A stretch of DNA of 64,000 nt from Iodobacter violaceini (GTDB taxonomy: Bacteria; Pseudomonadota; Gammaproteobacteria; Burkholderiales; Chitinibacteraceae). Position numbers and translations under genes: made by a program. The notes below the pieces were generated by a model. The model was not told the DNA's origin, did not search any database, and saw nothing but the letters and a program-made list of their open reading frames with translations. This document shows, piece after piece, positions 1-7,479 of this stretch. Location of the stretch: assembly GCF_011601265.1 (NCBI RefSeq), contig NZ_JAAOLX010000006.1:277481-341480 (forward strand). The letters run 5' to 3'. The number at the start of each line of letters is the position of its first letter. Position 1 is the first letter of the stretch.

Positions 1-445
1 AGGCCTCAACTTCATCCCAGCTCCAGACCCGATCCACATCGGTGCCTACAATCGCAGGCCCTGGCCGATAGGACATTGCGCCTAAATTATTAGCAATCCA
101 GCAAATTGCCACAGCCCGCCCGGCACGTAAATCACTGGGCGTAAAACCAAAGCTGCGGCTGAATGCCCGGCTGAAAGTGGCTGGTGAAGAGAAACCAACT
201 AAATCGGCGACCTGCCCAATGGATAAATGTGGCGACCACTGCAAAAGTGAAGCAGCAACTTCTAAGCGCAATTGCCATAAAAACGCCTGTGGGCTATCGC
301 CATATTCACTTTGAAAGCGATGCGCCAGATGCCATGGCGAATAATGAGTGACATCGGCTAAATCAGCCAATTGCAAAGGCGCAGCCAAGCCGCGCACCAT
401 GCGATCAATCGCTTTTTCCAGTCTCAGGCAGGGGGGATTAGTCAT
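1..445 (-). CDS. AraC-family transcriptional regulator (C-terminus cut by window edge)
   Basis: The minus strand reads open from an ATG at 445 to the window edge, about 148 codons. The N-terminal 110 residues are a double helix-turn-helix of the AraC/XylS type: an LADLADVTHYSPWHLAHRF first helix pair, then a second HTH with VADLVGFSSPATFSRAFSRSFG followed by the typical FTPSDLRAG ending. Regulators with an N-terminal AraC domain usually carry a GyrI-like ligand-binding domain after it, which would lie outside the window. It lies directly downstream of thiD on the same strand with a 16-bp gap, and that gap is a parS site, so no normal ribosome binding site is visible before this ATG. Target genes cannot be inferred. 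Confidence 0.85.
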   Translation of the reverse strand, partial: MTNPPCLRLEKAIDRMVRGLAAPLQLADLADVTHYSPWHLAHRFQSEYGDSPQAFLWQLRLEVAASLLQWSPHLSIGQVADLVGFSSPATFSRAFSRSFGFTPSDLRAGRAVAICWIANNLGAMSYRPGPAIVGTDVDRVWSWDEVEA

Positions 446-460
446 GTTTCACGTGAAACA
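445..460. promoter_or_regulatory. parS: parS centromere site
   Basis: TGTTTCACGTGAAACA is a perfect 16-bp palindrome identical to the widely conserved chromosomal parS sequence bound by ParB. It fills the gap between the thiD stop codon (462-464, minus) and the ATG of the AraC-type gene (443-445). Cognate parA and parB lie about 24 kb away at 24479-26082. ParB loads at such sites and spreads, organising the origin region for segregation. Identity to the consensus is seen directly; ParB binding is inferred. Confidence 0.93.
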
Positions 461-461
461 A

Positions 462-1319
462 TTAAAGTGCCTCATCAAGCGGGGTGATCGTTACATCATC
501 AGCAGGCCTTGCCCAAAAGAAGCGATCAGGTATCTGCTGCCCCATGCCAGGCCGGTAAGCGGCCTGCAGTGTTTGCCAGGTGTAGTCCTGGCCTTCTTTG
601 ACTGCTTCGTTAATTTCAGCGCCATTAGCCAAAGCGCCTGTTAATGCCGCGGCTAGTGTGCTGCCTGCTCCGTAAAAACTGCCAGGCAAGCGATCCCAGG
701 TATCGACGCTGGCCCGCCCCATATCACTGTATAAAGCGTTAATGACCTTAGGCGTATTTTCGTGAGCACCGGTAATGAGTACATATTCGCAGCCACAATC
801 TAAAATTCGGCTGGCCGCAATATCCAGTGTTAAATCTTCCTGCTCATCCAAATCATCCGAGGCCAAGTGTCTTGCTTCAATGCTGTTTAGCGTAACCAGC
901 GTGGTATGAGGCAATAAAAGCTCACGCGTCATAGCCAGTAATTCTTCATTAGCCAAATGATCCCCGGCCTTAGAGAAAAAGACCGGGTCTAATATAAGTG
1001 GAATTTCAGGGTAATCAGATGCAATCTCAGCGATTACGGTGAGTGTTTCTAAGCTGCCAATCAGGCCTACTTTGATGGCATCTACTTTCATATCTTCAAG
1101 AATACAACGTGCCTGATCTTCTACCCATTCGCTCTCAATAAGTAAAACATCTTGTTCACCTGCGCTATCTTGAATAACGATGCCAGTAATCACTGGTGCC
1201 ACATGGCAACCCAAGGATGATAAAGCAAGCATATCTGCAGCAAGTCCAGCACCACCGGATGGATCATTACCAGCAAATACAAGCACAATAGGGGGGCTGG
1301 TAGTCATGGGGACATTCAC
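462..1319 (-). CDS. thiD: Hydroxymethylpyrimidine/phosphomethylpyrimidine kinase
   Basis: This cytoplasmic kinase phosphorylates HMP and then HMP-phosphate to give HMP-PP for thiamine synthesis. The N-terminal signature VLVFAGNDPSGGAGLAADML is the ribokinase-fold substrate loop of ThiD. LDPVFFSKAGD and the C-terminal GSFYGAGSTLAAALTGALANG correspond to the GxGD-type anion-hole region, although here the motif reads GAGS where most ThiD have GTGC or GAGD. At 285 residues (GTG at 1319) it is slightly longer than the usual 266; an in-frame ATG at 1307 is an alternative start. It is divergent from rubredoxin with under 50 bp between them. A neighbouring thiD, rubredoxin and hemL arrangement is common in Neisseriales. 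Confidence 0.9.
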   Translation of the reverse strand: MNVPMTTSPPIVLVFAGNDPSGGAGLAADMLALSSLGCHVAPVITGIVIQDSAGEQDVLLIESEWVEDQARCILEDMKVDAIKVGLIGSLETLTVIAEIASDYPEIPLILDPVFFSKAGDHLANEELLAMTRELLLPHTTLVTLNSIEARHLASDDLDEQEDLTLDIAASRILDCGCEYVLITGAHENTPKVINALYSDMGRASVDTWDRLPGSFYGAGSTLAAALTGALANGAEINEAVKEGQDYTWQTLQAAYRPGMGQQIPDRFFWARPADDVTITPLDEAL

Positions 1320-1366
1320 TGAATCAGGTAAAATTGAAATTTTATCTTACTTAACAGGTAACTCGA

Positions 1367-1531
1367 ATGAAAAAATATATGTGTCTCATTTGTGGCTTTA
1401 TTTACGATGAAGCTGAAGGGATGCCAAACGATGGCATTGCTGCCGGAACAACTTGGGAAGATGTTCCTCCAAACTGGACTTGCCCGGATTGTGGAGCAAG
1501 AAAAGATGATTTTGAGATGATAGAAATCTAA
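1367..1531 (+). CDS. Rubredoxin
   Basis: This 54-residue protein has the two canonical knuckles, [13 protein letters not shown] (CxxCG) and [11 protein letters not shown] (CxxCG), plus the aromatic [11 protein letters not shown] segment that packs round the Fe(Cys)4 site. It would be a small cytoplasmic one-electron carrier. The ATG at 1367 follows AACTCGA with only a weak ribosome binding site, but it places the first cysteine at residue 6, as usual in the family. It is divergent from thiD and lies 10 bp upstream of the lipoprotein protease, so it is probably the first gene of a short operon 1367-3284. Confidence 0.95.
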   Translation: MKKYMCLICGFIYDEAEGMPNDGIAAGTTWEDVPPNWTCPDCGARKDDFEMIEI

Positions 1532-1541
1532 AGGGATAGCT

Positions 1542-2378
1542 ATGAAAAAGCTGATTAGCGCTGTTGTACTTTCAGCCTTATTACCAGGCTGTCAGCAGGT
1601 AAGTACAACAGAATCAGGCGTAACCCAGATTAACCGCAAGCAAAACATGAGCATGCTATTGTCAGAGCAACAAGTCGACAATATGGCCAGGCAGTCTTAT
1701 CAGGAAACGCTGAACAAAGCGCAAAGCAAAGGCGTGCTTAATAGTGATAAGCAAATGACAGCCAGAGTGCGTGCAATTGCTAATCGAATTATTCCGCAAA
1801 CCAGCGTATTTCGCCCGGATGCCAGCAAGTGGCAATGGGAAGTCAATGTAGAAAACAGCCCGGAGCTCAACGCCTATTGCATGGCGGGTGGCAAGATTAT
1901 GTTTTATTCCGGCATTATCGAAAAACTAAAACTCACCGATGATGAAATTGCCCAGATTATGGGTCATGAAATCAGCCATGCTTTAAGAGAACACAGCCGC
2001 GAGCGCATGAGCAGTGCATATAACAAGCAATTAGCCATGCAAGGCCTATCCCTGCTGACGGGTGGCAAATATGATGGTTATATGGGCATGGCCGATGAGC
2101 TGATGCAAGTAGGCTACTTCCTGCCTAATAGCCGCGAGCATGAATCTGAGGCCGATACTATGGGCTTAGAGCTGGCGGCAAGGGCTGGATATAAGCCACA
2201 GGCAGCGGTGAGCCTGTGGCAAAAAATGGCTGCGGCCAGCAAGGGGCAGCCTGCAGAATTTCTGTCTACTCACCCTTCAAATCAAACGCGTATCCAGGAT
2301 TTGCAAGCCAAAATTCCAGCCGTACAAAGCTTATACGATGCAGCTGCGCGTAAATATCCAAATAAAAAGGACAATTAA
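1542..2378 (+). CDS. M48-family metalloprotease, lipoprotein (LoiP/YggG-like)
   Basis: A predicted lipoprotein Zn-protease of the cell envelope. Residues 1-17 are a signal peptide ending in LLPGC, a lipobox with the lipidated Cys at 17. The catalytic zinc motif HEISH is at residues 142-146 and the third ligand region NSREHESEADTMG lies about 55 residues later. STHPSNQTRIQ near the C-terminus is typical of M48C family members. Its 278 residues fit LoiP/YggG-like proteins, which act in outer-membrane quality control. The stop overlaps the next ATG (TAATG), so it is translationally coupled to hemJ. Its substrate is unknown. Confidence 0.88.
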   Translation: MKKLISAVVLSALLPGCQQVSTTESGVTQINRKQNMSMLLSEQQVDNMARQSYQETLNKAQSKGVLNSDKQMTARVRAIANRIIPQTSVFRPDASKWQWEVNVENSPELNAYCMAGGKIMFYSGIIEKLKLTDDEIAQIMGHEISHALREHSRERMSSAYNKQLAMQGLSLLTGGKYDGYMGMADELMQVGYFLPNSREHESEADTMGLELAARAGYKPQAAVSLWQKMAAASKGQPAEFLSTHPSNQTRIQDLQAKIPAVQSLYDAAARKYPNKKDN

Positions 2379-2800
2379 TGCTCTGGGTAAAAGCACTGCA
2401 TATTATTTTTATTACCAGTTGGTTTGCAGGCCTGTTTTATCTGCCCAGATTATTTGTCAATCACGCCATGAGCACAGACAGCGAAACCATTGCACGCCTC
2501 AAATTAATGGAGCATAAGTTAATCCGCTTTATGACGCCTTTAGGTATTTTGGCACTGATATTAGGTATCTGGCTTTGGTCTTACTTTGATTTTTATATGG
2601 GAGCAGGCTGGCGCTGGATGCATGTAAAACTCATGCTTGTGGCCGTTTTAATTGCTTACCATGCTTATTGCTGGAAGATTTGCAAAGATTTTGCAGCAGA
2701 CAGAAATACCCGCAGCCATCGCTGGTATCGTTTTTTTAATGAAATTCCTGTGCTTGTTTTAGCGGCTTGCGTCATTTTGGTTGTAGTAAAGCCCTTTTAA
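2378..2800 (+). CDS. hemJ: Protoporphyrinogen IX oxidase, HemJ type
   Basis: A 140-residue inner-membrane protein with four hydrophobic helices. It opens with WVKALHIIFITSWFAGLFYLPRLFV, whose His corresponds to the conserved heme-ligating or essential histidine of HemJ. The later RFMTPLGILALILGIWLW and WMHVKLMLV segments are also family hallmarks. HemJ oxidises protoporphyrinogen IX to protoporphyrin IX in bacteria without HemG or HemY oxidase. The start overlaps the stop of the upstream protease. hemL lies less than 1 kb downstream, which supports a heme role. Confidence 0.88.
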   Translation: MLWVKALHIIFITSWFAGLFYLPRLFVNHAMSTDSETIARLKLMEHKLIRFMTPLGILALILGIWLWSYFDFYMGAGWRWMHVKLMLVAVLIAYHAYCWKICKDFAADRNTRSHRWYRFFNEIPVLVLAACVILVVVKPF

Positions 2801-2822
2801 ATGTTTTGGGGAAAAATAAATA

Positions 2823-3284
2823 ATGGCTACAGAAATTGAACGTAAGTTTTTATTAAGTAATGAAGATTGGCGTAAAGAAGTGCATCAGTCCAGCCGGATT
2901 GCACAAGGCTATTTATCCAGCGATCCTGACCGGGTAGTGCGTGTACGTTTGCGTGCAGAGCAAGGATTTATCACTATAAAAGGTAAAACAGCAGGGATTG
3001 AACGGCTGGAGTTTGAATATGAAATTCCCTTTACTGATGCAGAAGCTTTACTGGGGCTGTGCCCCAATGTCTTAGATAAAACAAGACATTTAATCGATTT
3101 TGCAGGATATATATGGGAGATCGACGAATTTCATGGCGAAAATACTTCCCTGATTATTGCTGAGCTTGAATTACCCGCCAGTGATGCTGCTTATACCAGG
3201 CCAGCATGGTTAGGTGAAGAGGTATCGGATGATCCGCGATATTTTAATAGCTATCTTTCAGAACATCCTTATTCAAGCTGGTAA
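2823..3284 (+). CDS. CYTH-domain protein (triphosphate tunnel metalloenzyme)
   Basis: A 153-residue single-domain CYTH protein. It begins with the diagnostic ATEIERKFLL (ExExK) motif, followed by the basic strands RVVRVRLRAEQGFITIKGK and the acidic WEIDEFHGENTSLIIAELEL strand, which together line the tunnel that binds triphosphate and divalent metal. Bacterial stand-alone members are usually inorganic triphosphatases, as with NeuTTM of Nitrosomonas. It follows hemJ by 22 bp and is closed by a strong terminator, so it is the last gene of the 1367-3284 unit. The exact substrate is not shown by sequence. Confidence 0.88.
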   Translation: MATEIERKFLLSNEDWRKEVHQSSRIAQGYLSSDPDRVVRVRLRAEQGFITIKGKTAGIERLEFEYEIPFTDAEALLGLCPNVLDKTRHLIDFAGYIWEIDEFHGENTSLIIAELELPASDAAYTRPAWLGEEVSDDPRYFNSYLSEHPYSSW

Positions 3285-3297
3285 TGAGCATTAATCA

Positions 3298-3332
3298 AAA
3301 ATAAGCGTCTTGCAAAAGGCGCTTATTTTTTA
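3298..3332 (+). terminator. Rho-independent terminator after CYTH gene
   Basis: AATAAGCG and CGCTTATT pair across a short loop containing TCTTGCAAAAGG, followed by a run of T. It lies 15 bp after the CYTH stop codon. Confidence 0.8.
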
Positions 3333-3345
3333 CCTGACGTTTTTC

Positions 3346-3375
3346 AACTACGTAGTTACAAATAAAACACTACGT
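3346..3375. promoter_or_regulatory. Palindrome AACTACGTAGTT and repeated half-site upstream of hemL
   Basis: A perfect 12-bp palindrome at 3346-3357 is followed 11 bp later by ACTACGT (3369-3375), repeating one half. It lies about 100 bp upstream of the hemL start, next to the AT-rich TTATATAAG that could serve as a -10 region. The arrangement resembles an operator, but no binding protein can be named. Confidence 0.35.
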
Positions 3376-3466
3376 TATATAAGAAAACAATAAACAAACA
3401 GCCTATGGCGGTTTCTGCACAAGATTGATGGCGCTATGATGTGGCTTTCTAATTGTGGAACTCGTC

Positions 3467-4747
3467 ATGAATCAAAACCAACAATTATTTGCTGCCGCAC
3501 AAAAGCATATTCCTGGTGGCGTAAATTCGCCCGTACGTGCTTTTGGTTCTGTTGGTGGCACTCCACGATTTTTTAAAAAAGGCGAGGGTGCTTATGTTTG
3601 GGATGCAGATGACCAGCGTTATATTGATTATGTAGGTTCCTGGGGGCCGCTTATTTTAGGTCACACGCATCCTAAAGTGCTTGAAGCAGTTATTCAAGCG
3701 GCTAAAAACGGTATGAGTTTCGGAGCGCCAACAGCTGCAGAAGTAGAATTAGCTGATTTAATCTGTGAAATGCTGCCATCAATTGAGCAAGTTCGGCTTG
3801 TTTCAAGTGGTACCGAAGCCACAATGAGCGCTATTCGCCTTGCTCGCGGTTTTACTGGCCGCGATAAATTAGTGAAATTTGAAGGTTGCTATCATGGCCA
3901 TGCGGATAGCTTACTGGTAAAAGCAGGTTCTGGTTTGTTAACTTTCGGAAACCCTTCATCAGCCGGTGTTCCAGCGTCAGTTGCTGCCGATACCTTAGTC
4001 TTACCATATAACGATGTTGCCGCACTCGAAGCATTGTTCGCAGAAATGGGCGATAAAATTGCAGCCATTATCGTAGAACCAATCGCTGGCAATATGAATA
4101 TGGTGCAAGCCAGCCCGGAATTTGTTCAGGCGATGCGTAAATTAACTGAAAAATACGGTGCAGTTTTGATTTATGACGAAGTCATGACTGGTTTTAGGGT
4201 TGATTTACACTGTACTCAGGGTTTGCATGGTGTAAAACCAGATTTAACATGCTTGGGTAAAGTCGTTGGCGGGGGTATGCCTCTGGCAGCTTTTGGTGGC
4301 CGCAGTGACATTATGTCTAAGCTGGCACCTTTAGGCCCGGTTTATCAGGCAGGTACATTATCTGGTAATCCAGTTGCGGTTGCAGCCGGGCTGGCTACAT
4401 TAAAACTTATTTCTGAAGACGGTTTTTTTAATCAATTATCAATTCAGACTAAGAAATTATGTGATGGTTTAATTCAAATTGCAAAAGAAACAAACACTGT
4501 ATTTTCTGCCCAAAGTACAGGGGGAATGTTTGGTTTTTACTTTAGTGAGAATATTCCCCAATCTTTTGCAGATGTAATGAATTCAGATCGTTCTAAATTT
4601 AATGCATTTTTCCATGGCATGTTAGAGCAAGGAATTTACTTAGCACCTTCTGCATTTGAAGCAGGTTTTGTTTCTGCAGCACATTCAGATCAGGATATAT
4701 TATTTACTCTTGCAGCAGCTAAAAAAGTTTTTATGCAAATTAAGTAA
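3467..4747 (+). CDS. hemL: Glutamate-1-semialdehyde 2,1-aminomutase
   Basis: This PLP enzyme converts glutamate-1-semialdehyde to 5-aminolevulinate, the first committed tetrapyrrole precursor in the C5 pathway. It carries [20 protein letters not shown] at the N-terminus, the [20 protein letters not shown]-phosphate loop, [10 protein letters not shown], and [11 protein letters not shown] with the Schiff-base lysine. Starting at the ATG at 3467 makes the lysine residue 265 and the protein 426 residues, both the same as E. coli HemL, so I prefer it to the GTG at 3455. It stands alone between two terminators with its own upstream palindrome. Confidence 0.97.
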   Translation: MNQNQQLFAAAQKHIPGGVNSPVRAFGSVGGTPRFFKKGEGAYVWDADDQRYIDYVGSWGPLILGHTHPKVLEAVIQAAKNGMSFGAPTAAEVELADLICEMLPSIEQVRLVSSGTEATMSAIRLARGFTGRDKLVKFEGCYHGHADSLLVKAGSGLLTFGNPSSAGVPASVAADTLVLPYNDVAALEALFAEMGDKIAAIIVEPIAGNMNMVQASPEFVQAMRKLTEKYGAVLIYDEVMTGFRVDLHCTQGLHGVKPDLTCLGKVVGGGMPLAAFGGRSDIMSKLAPLGPVYQAGTLSGNPVAVAAGLATLKLISEDGFFNQLSIQTKKLCDGLIQIAKETNTVFSAQSTGGMFGFYFSENIPQSFADVMNSDRSKFNAFFHGMLEQGIYLAPSAFEAGFVSAAHSDQDILFTLAAAKKVFMQIK

Positions 4748-4762
4748 TTTTTATGATATATA

Positions 4763-4791
4763 AAAAAACGGCCATTTGGGCCGTTTTTTTT
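4763..4791 (+). terminator. Terminator after hemL
   Basis: AAAAACGGCC and GGCCGTTTTT form a perfect stem round ATTT with a long T run. The A-rich upstream arm would also let it act on transcripts arriving from the minus-strand gene at 4863. Confidence 0.88.
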
Positions 4792-4862
4792 GTTTCTTTT
4801 TTAATGCAGGCAAGTTTTTATATTACATTATATGATATAAGTCATTGATTTTAAACGCAATT

Positions 4863-5366
4863 TTAAACTGATTTTTTAATTTCTTTTTCAATCAATTTTT
4901 CAATTTCATTTATATCAGCAACACCTACGTATTTTTTAATAATATCGCCATTCTTATTAATTAAAAAAGTACTGGGTGTTAATCCTACATCGCCAAAAGC
5001 TTTAGCAATATTTCCATTTACATCATGTTGTATGAAGAAAGGTAATTTTTTTTCTGCCACATAATTAGCAATATATTCTGGATTGTCATAATCCATAGCA
5101 ATTGCAATGGTTTTAAAATTATTATTTTTATATTTTTCTTGCAGCTTAATTAATTCAGGCATTTCCTGAATACAGCCTGTGCAACTGGTTGCCCAGAAAT
5201 TAACCAGTATGATTTGGTTTTTCAATGCAGACGGGTTTAGGTTTTGCCCCTGAATACTGGTTAATTTTATATCAGGTGCTTTTTTATTGGGTGCTTGAAA
5301 AAGTAAGTATCCAGCTATGGCTACGATGGTAGTGATAACAAGCAGATGTCGAAAATATTGTTTCAT
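4863..5366 (-). CDS. TlpA/ResA-family thiol-disulfide oxidoreductase
   Basis: A 167-residue membrane-anchored thioredoxin-fold protein. The N-terminal hydrophobic segment (residues about 7-23) anchors or exports it. The redox motif is NFWATSCTGC, with Cys62 and Cys65, and the cis-proline loop is GLTPSTFLI. The CTGC dipeptide is less common than CxPC, so its redox potential may differ. The start at 5366 is chosen because AGGA lies 8 bp upstream; an in-frame ATG at 5417 would add a less plausible 17-residue extension. Codons are strikingly A/T-rich compared with neighbours (many AAA, AAT, ATA and TTA). It is the only gene of its transcription unit, facing hemL and next to the DnaA-box cluster. 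Confidence 0.88.
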   Translation of the reverse strand: MKQYFRHLLVITTIVAIAGYLLFQAPNKKAPDIKLTSIQGQNLNPSALKNQIILVNFWATSCTGCIQEMPELIKLQEKYKNNNFKTIAIAMDYDNPEYIANYVAEKKLPFFIQHDVNGNIAKAFGDVGLTPSTFLINKNGDIIKKYVGVADINEIEKLIEKEIKKSV

Positions 5367-5419
5367 AGCTGTCTTCCTGAACATGCAAGTGGGCGATTTT
5401 AGAACATTTTTGGACAAAT

Positions 5420-5734
5420 TTGAGCTGGAAAATATATTTACACTTTTTTTCTTTTAATACTTCATTTAAGAAGAAAGATATAAGAACAACTAATAAGGGC
5501 AGCGGTTTTCTGTGGATAAGTCATTTTTACTTGTTTTTTCAATGACTTAAGTTATCCACATGGCTGGGTGTGGAATATGTTTGGCCTGTGGATAATTTGG
5601 AGATAGTTTTTTGGGTTTTGCAGGCTTGAAGGTTTTCCACAGTGCTGCTTACTTTTATCCACAGCCCAAGTAGTTGATTTGATGGATCGTTTGATTTTTC
5701 ACCGTATAATGGCCCGTTTTGATGGAGGGGTTCG
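5420..5734. other. oriC: DnaA-box cluster with AT-rich flank, oriC-like
   Basis: This 315-bp gap contains four perfect 9-bp DnaA boxes: TGTGGATAA at 5511-5519 and 5587-5595, and TTATCCACA at 5552-5560 and 5655-5663. A one-mismatch box, TTTTCCACA, is at 5633-5641. Box orientation alternates. The segment about 5425-5505 immediately to the left is strongly A/T-rich and could serve as an unwinding element. A -10-like TATAAT (5705-5710) and a GGAGG ribosome binding site for the next gene complete the region. Position near parS and parAB supports an origin, but dnaA and dnaN are not in the window, so a secondary DnaA-binding locus is an alternative. Confidence 0.62.
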
Positions 5735-6634
5735 ATGGCGATTCAGTGGTTTCCAGGGCATATGAACACTGCCCGCAAGCAGGTTGCAGAGACCATGGCC
5801 AAGGTAGATTTGGTGATTGAGGTGGTTGATGCTCGCTTGCCACTGTCCAGCAGCAATCCCATGATTGAGCCAATGCGCCGCTTAAGGCAGCGTCCTGCTC
5901 TCAAGGTTTTGAATAAAGCTGATTTGGCAGATCCAAGGCTCAATAAAATCTGGCTGGAATGGTTTAAGTCTCAGCCAGGAACTGAAGCCGTATTGCTTGG
6001 TGAAGATAATAAGATTCAGGGTGCAAAGCTGATTCCTCAGTTATGCCAGGCACTTGCGCCGCATCGTGATGGTGAAGAAAAACCACTTCGGGCGATGATT
6101 GTAGGTATTCCTAATGTGGGTAAATCTACACTGATCAATCATTTAGCTAAGCGTAAGATCGCAAAAGTGGCTGATACGCCAGGTGTGACTAAAATGCAGC
6201 AGCGGGTAGAAACGCTGGCAGGTATGATTTTGTATGACACACCTGGTTTGATGTGGCCAAAAGTGCAGAATGAAGATTCTGGCTATCGTTTAGCGATGGC
6301 GGGATCGATTGGCCGCAATGCTTATGATGAAGTGGATGTGGCGCTGTATGCGATTGAAACTTTGGTAGAGCGTTATCCGCAACTGTTGCTTGATCGTTAT
6401 AAATTGAAAGATTTGCTGGGTGATGCAGAGCCGTTATTTGAGCTTATTGGTAAGAAGCGCGGCGCTATGCTGTCGGGCGGTCGTATTGATACGCAAAAGA
6501 CAGCAGATATGATTTTGACAGAGTTTCGCAGTGGTACATTAGGGCGAATTACTCTTGAAACACCGGATGATTTCCTTGAAATGCCTGTGTACGATCCAAA
6601 CGATGAAGTTGAGTTGCCAGATCCGGATTTGTAA
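5735..6634 (+). CDS. Ribosome biogenesis GTPase YlqF/RbgA-like
   Basis: A 299-residue circularly permuted GTPase. Motif order is G4 (NKADL) before G1 ([12 protein letters not shown]) and G3 (DTPG), as in the YlqF/YawG family. The N-terminal AIQWFPGHMNTARKQ carries the conserved FPGHM element that precedes the domain. RbgA acts in late assembly of the large ribosomal subunit in Bacillus; in betaproteobacteria the role is inferred from homology. A GGAGG ribosome binding site sits 7 bp before the ATG. Its promoter lies in the DnaA-box region, so DnaA could influence its transcription. Confidence 0.92.
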   Translation: MAIQWFPGHMNTARKQVAETMAKVDLVIEVVDARLPLSSSNPMIEPMRRLRQRPALKVLNKADLADPRLNKIWLEWFKSQPGTEAVLLGEDNKIQGAKLIPQLCQALAPHRDGEEKPLRAMIVGIPNVGKSTLINHLAKRKIAKVADTPGVTKMQQRVETLAGMILYDTPGLMWPKVQNEDSGYRLAMAGSIGRNAYDEVDVALYAIETLVERYPQLLLDRYKLKDLLGDAEPLFELIGKKRGAMLSGGRIDTQKTADMILTEFRSGTLGRITLETPDDFLEMPVYDPNDEVELPDPDL

Positions 6635-6747
6635 ACGAAACTGGGTGTTGCACACAATTAACAGAATGAAAAGAGTCATTATCGGCGCGGCGTATTCTCT
6701 TTAAGTACCTTAGAATTCGTTTGCTCTGCTGCCTATGGAAGTCGTTG

Positions 6748-6948
6748 ATGGAAGCTGAACTTTTAAATCTTGAAGACAAAGTGGCTCAACTTGCGTTGCT
6801 TTGCCGTGAGCTGCGTGATGAAAATCGGGGCTTGCGTCAGAAGTTATTGCTGACACAGCAGCAAAATCAAGGCTTACTGGCAAAAATAGACGGCAGCAAA
6901 GAAAGAGTTGCCGCCATTCTTGCCAAGCTGCCGGAGGATACAGAATGA
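6748..6948 (+). CDS. ZapB-like coiled-coil protein (TIGR02449-like)
   Basis: A 66-residue, almost entirely helical protein with heptad-rich LEDKVAQLALLCRELRDENRGLRQKLLLTQQQNQGLLAKIDGSKERV. Small coiled-coil proteins of this type are regularly encoded just before zapA and are thought to belong to the cell-division machinery. The ATG at 6748 is chosen because GGAAG lies 6 bp upstream; an upstream in-frame ORF extension has no plausible ribosome binding site. Its stop overlaps the zapA start (ATGA), so the two are translationally coupled. Confidence 0.82.
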   Translation: MEAELLNLEDKVAQLALLCRELRDENRGLRQKLLLTQQQNQGLLAKIDGSKERVAAILAKLPEDTE

Positions 6949-7262
6949 GCGAGGCGGGGATTAAGCAGCTCGATGTTTCTATCATGGGGCGTGAATTTCG
7001 TGTGGCGTGCCCGGATGATGAAGAAGCCACATTGATACAGGCAGTTGAGCTGCTGGATCAGCGTATGCATGAGATCCGGGCCTCCGGAAAGGTGGTAGGG
7101 CTTGAGAAAATAGCTATCATGGCGGCTTTGAATATCACACATGAATATTTGCATACGCGGGTAGACGGGGGTTTTGACATTGCGACAATTCAGCGTAGAA
7201 TTGCCAGCATGAATTCAACAATAGACGCAGTGATGGGTGAACAGACTGAATTGTTTTCCTGA
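6945..7262 (+). CDS. zapA: Cell division protein ZapA
   Basis: A 105-residue ZapA homologue. The N-terminal domain KQLDVSIMGREFRVACPDDEEATLIQAVELLDQRM matches the family globular domain, and the C-terminal IQRRIASMNSTIDAVM is the coiled-coil tail used for dimer or tetramer formation. ZapA bundles FtsZ protofilaments at the Z-ring. It overlaps the upstream coiled-coil gene by 4 bp and is followed by 6S RNA and 5-FCL synthetase, the conserved proteobacterial order zapA-ssrS-ygfA. Confidence 0.93.
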   Translation: MSEAGIKQLDVSIMGREFRVACPDDEEATLIQAVELLDQRMHEIRASGKVVGLEKIAIMAALNITHEYLHTRVDGGFDIATIQRRIASMNSTIDAVMGEQTELFS

Positions 7263-7284
7263 TTTGCGGCTTTTGTAAACCAAT

Positions 7285-7459
7285 GCTTTCCTGCGGTGTT
7301 TGTTACGGCTTGTCTCTCTGAACCAATAATTACTTTGGTTGCCTGCCATGAGTATGCCTGTTGTGAGCATCCCCCGTTGGATGCACCTGATGGCATCCGG
7401 TCGGTGACCGCTTGAACCTTCGGTTCAAGATTGCTCGTCGGACGGCACTCGCGGGAAGC
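7285..7459 (+). ncRNA. ssrS: 6S RNA
   Basis: About 175 nt between zapA and the 5-FCL synthetase gene, the conserved site of 6S RNA. The ends GCTTTCCTGCGGTG and CACTCGCGGGAAGC form the long closing stem with G-U pairs. The 3' half has the hallmark CTTGAACCTTCGGTTCAAG hairpin followed by CGTCGGACGGCA. 6S RNA mimics an open promoter and sequesters sigma-70 RNA polymerase in stationary phase. Exact ends are estimated from the closing stem. Confidence 0.9.
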
Positions 7460-7479
7460 TCTTCATTGTTTCACTATTC

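Noticed and set aside
348..644. Plus-strand 98-residue ORF over thiD and the AraC-type gene
   Set aside because: It runs antisense across two recognisable genes and the parS site and has no plausible family or ribosome binding site.
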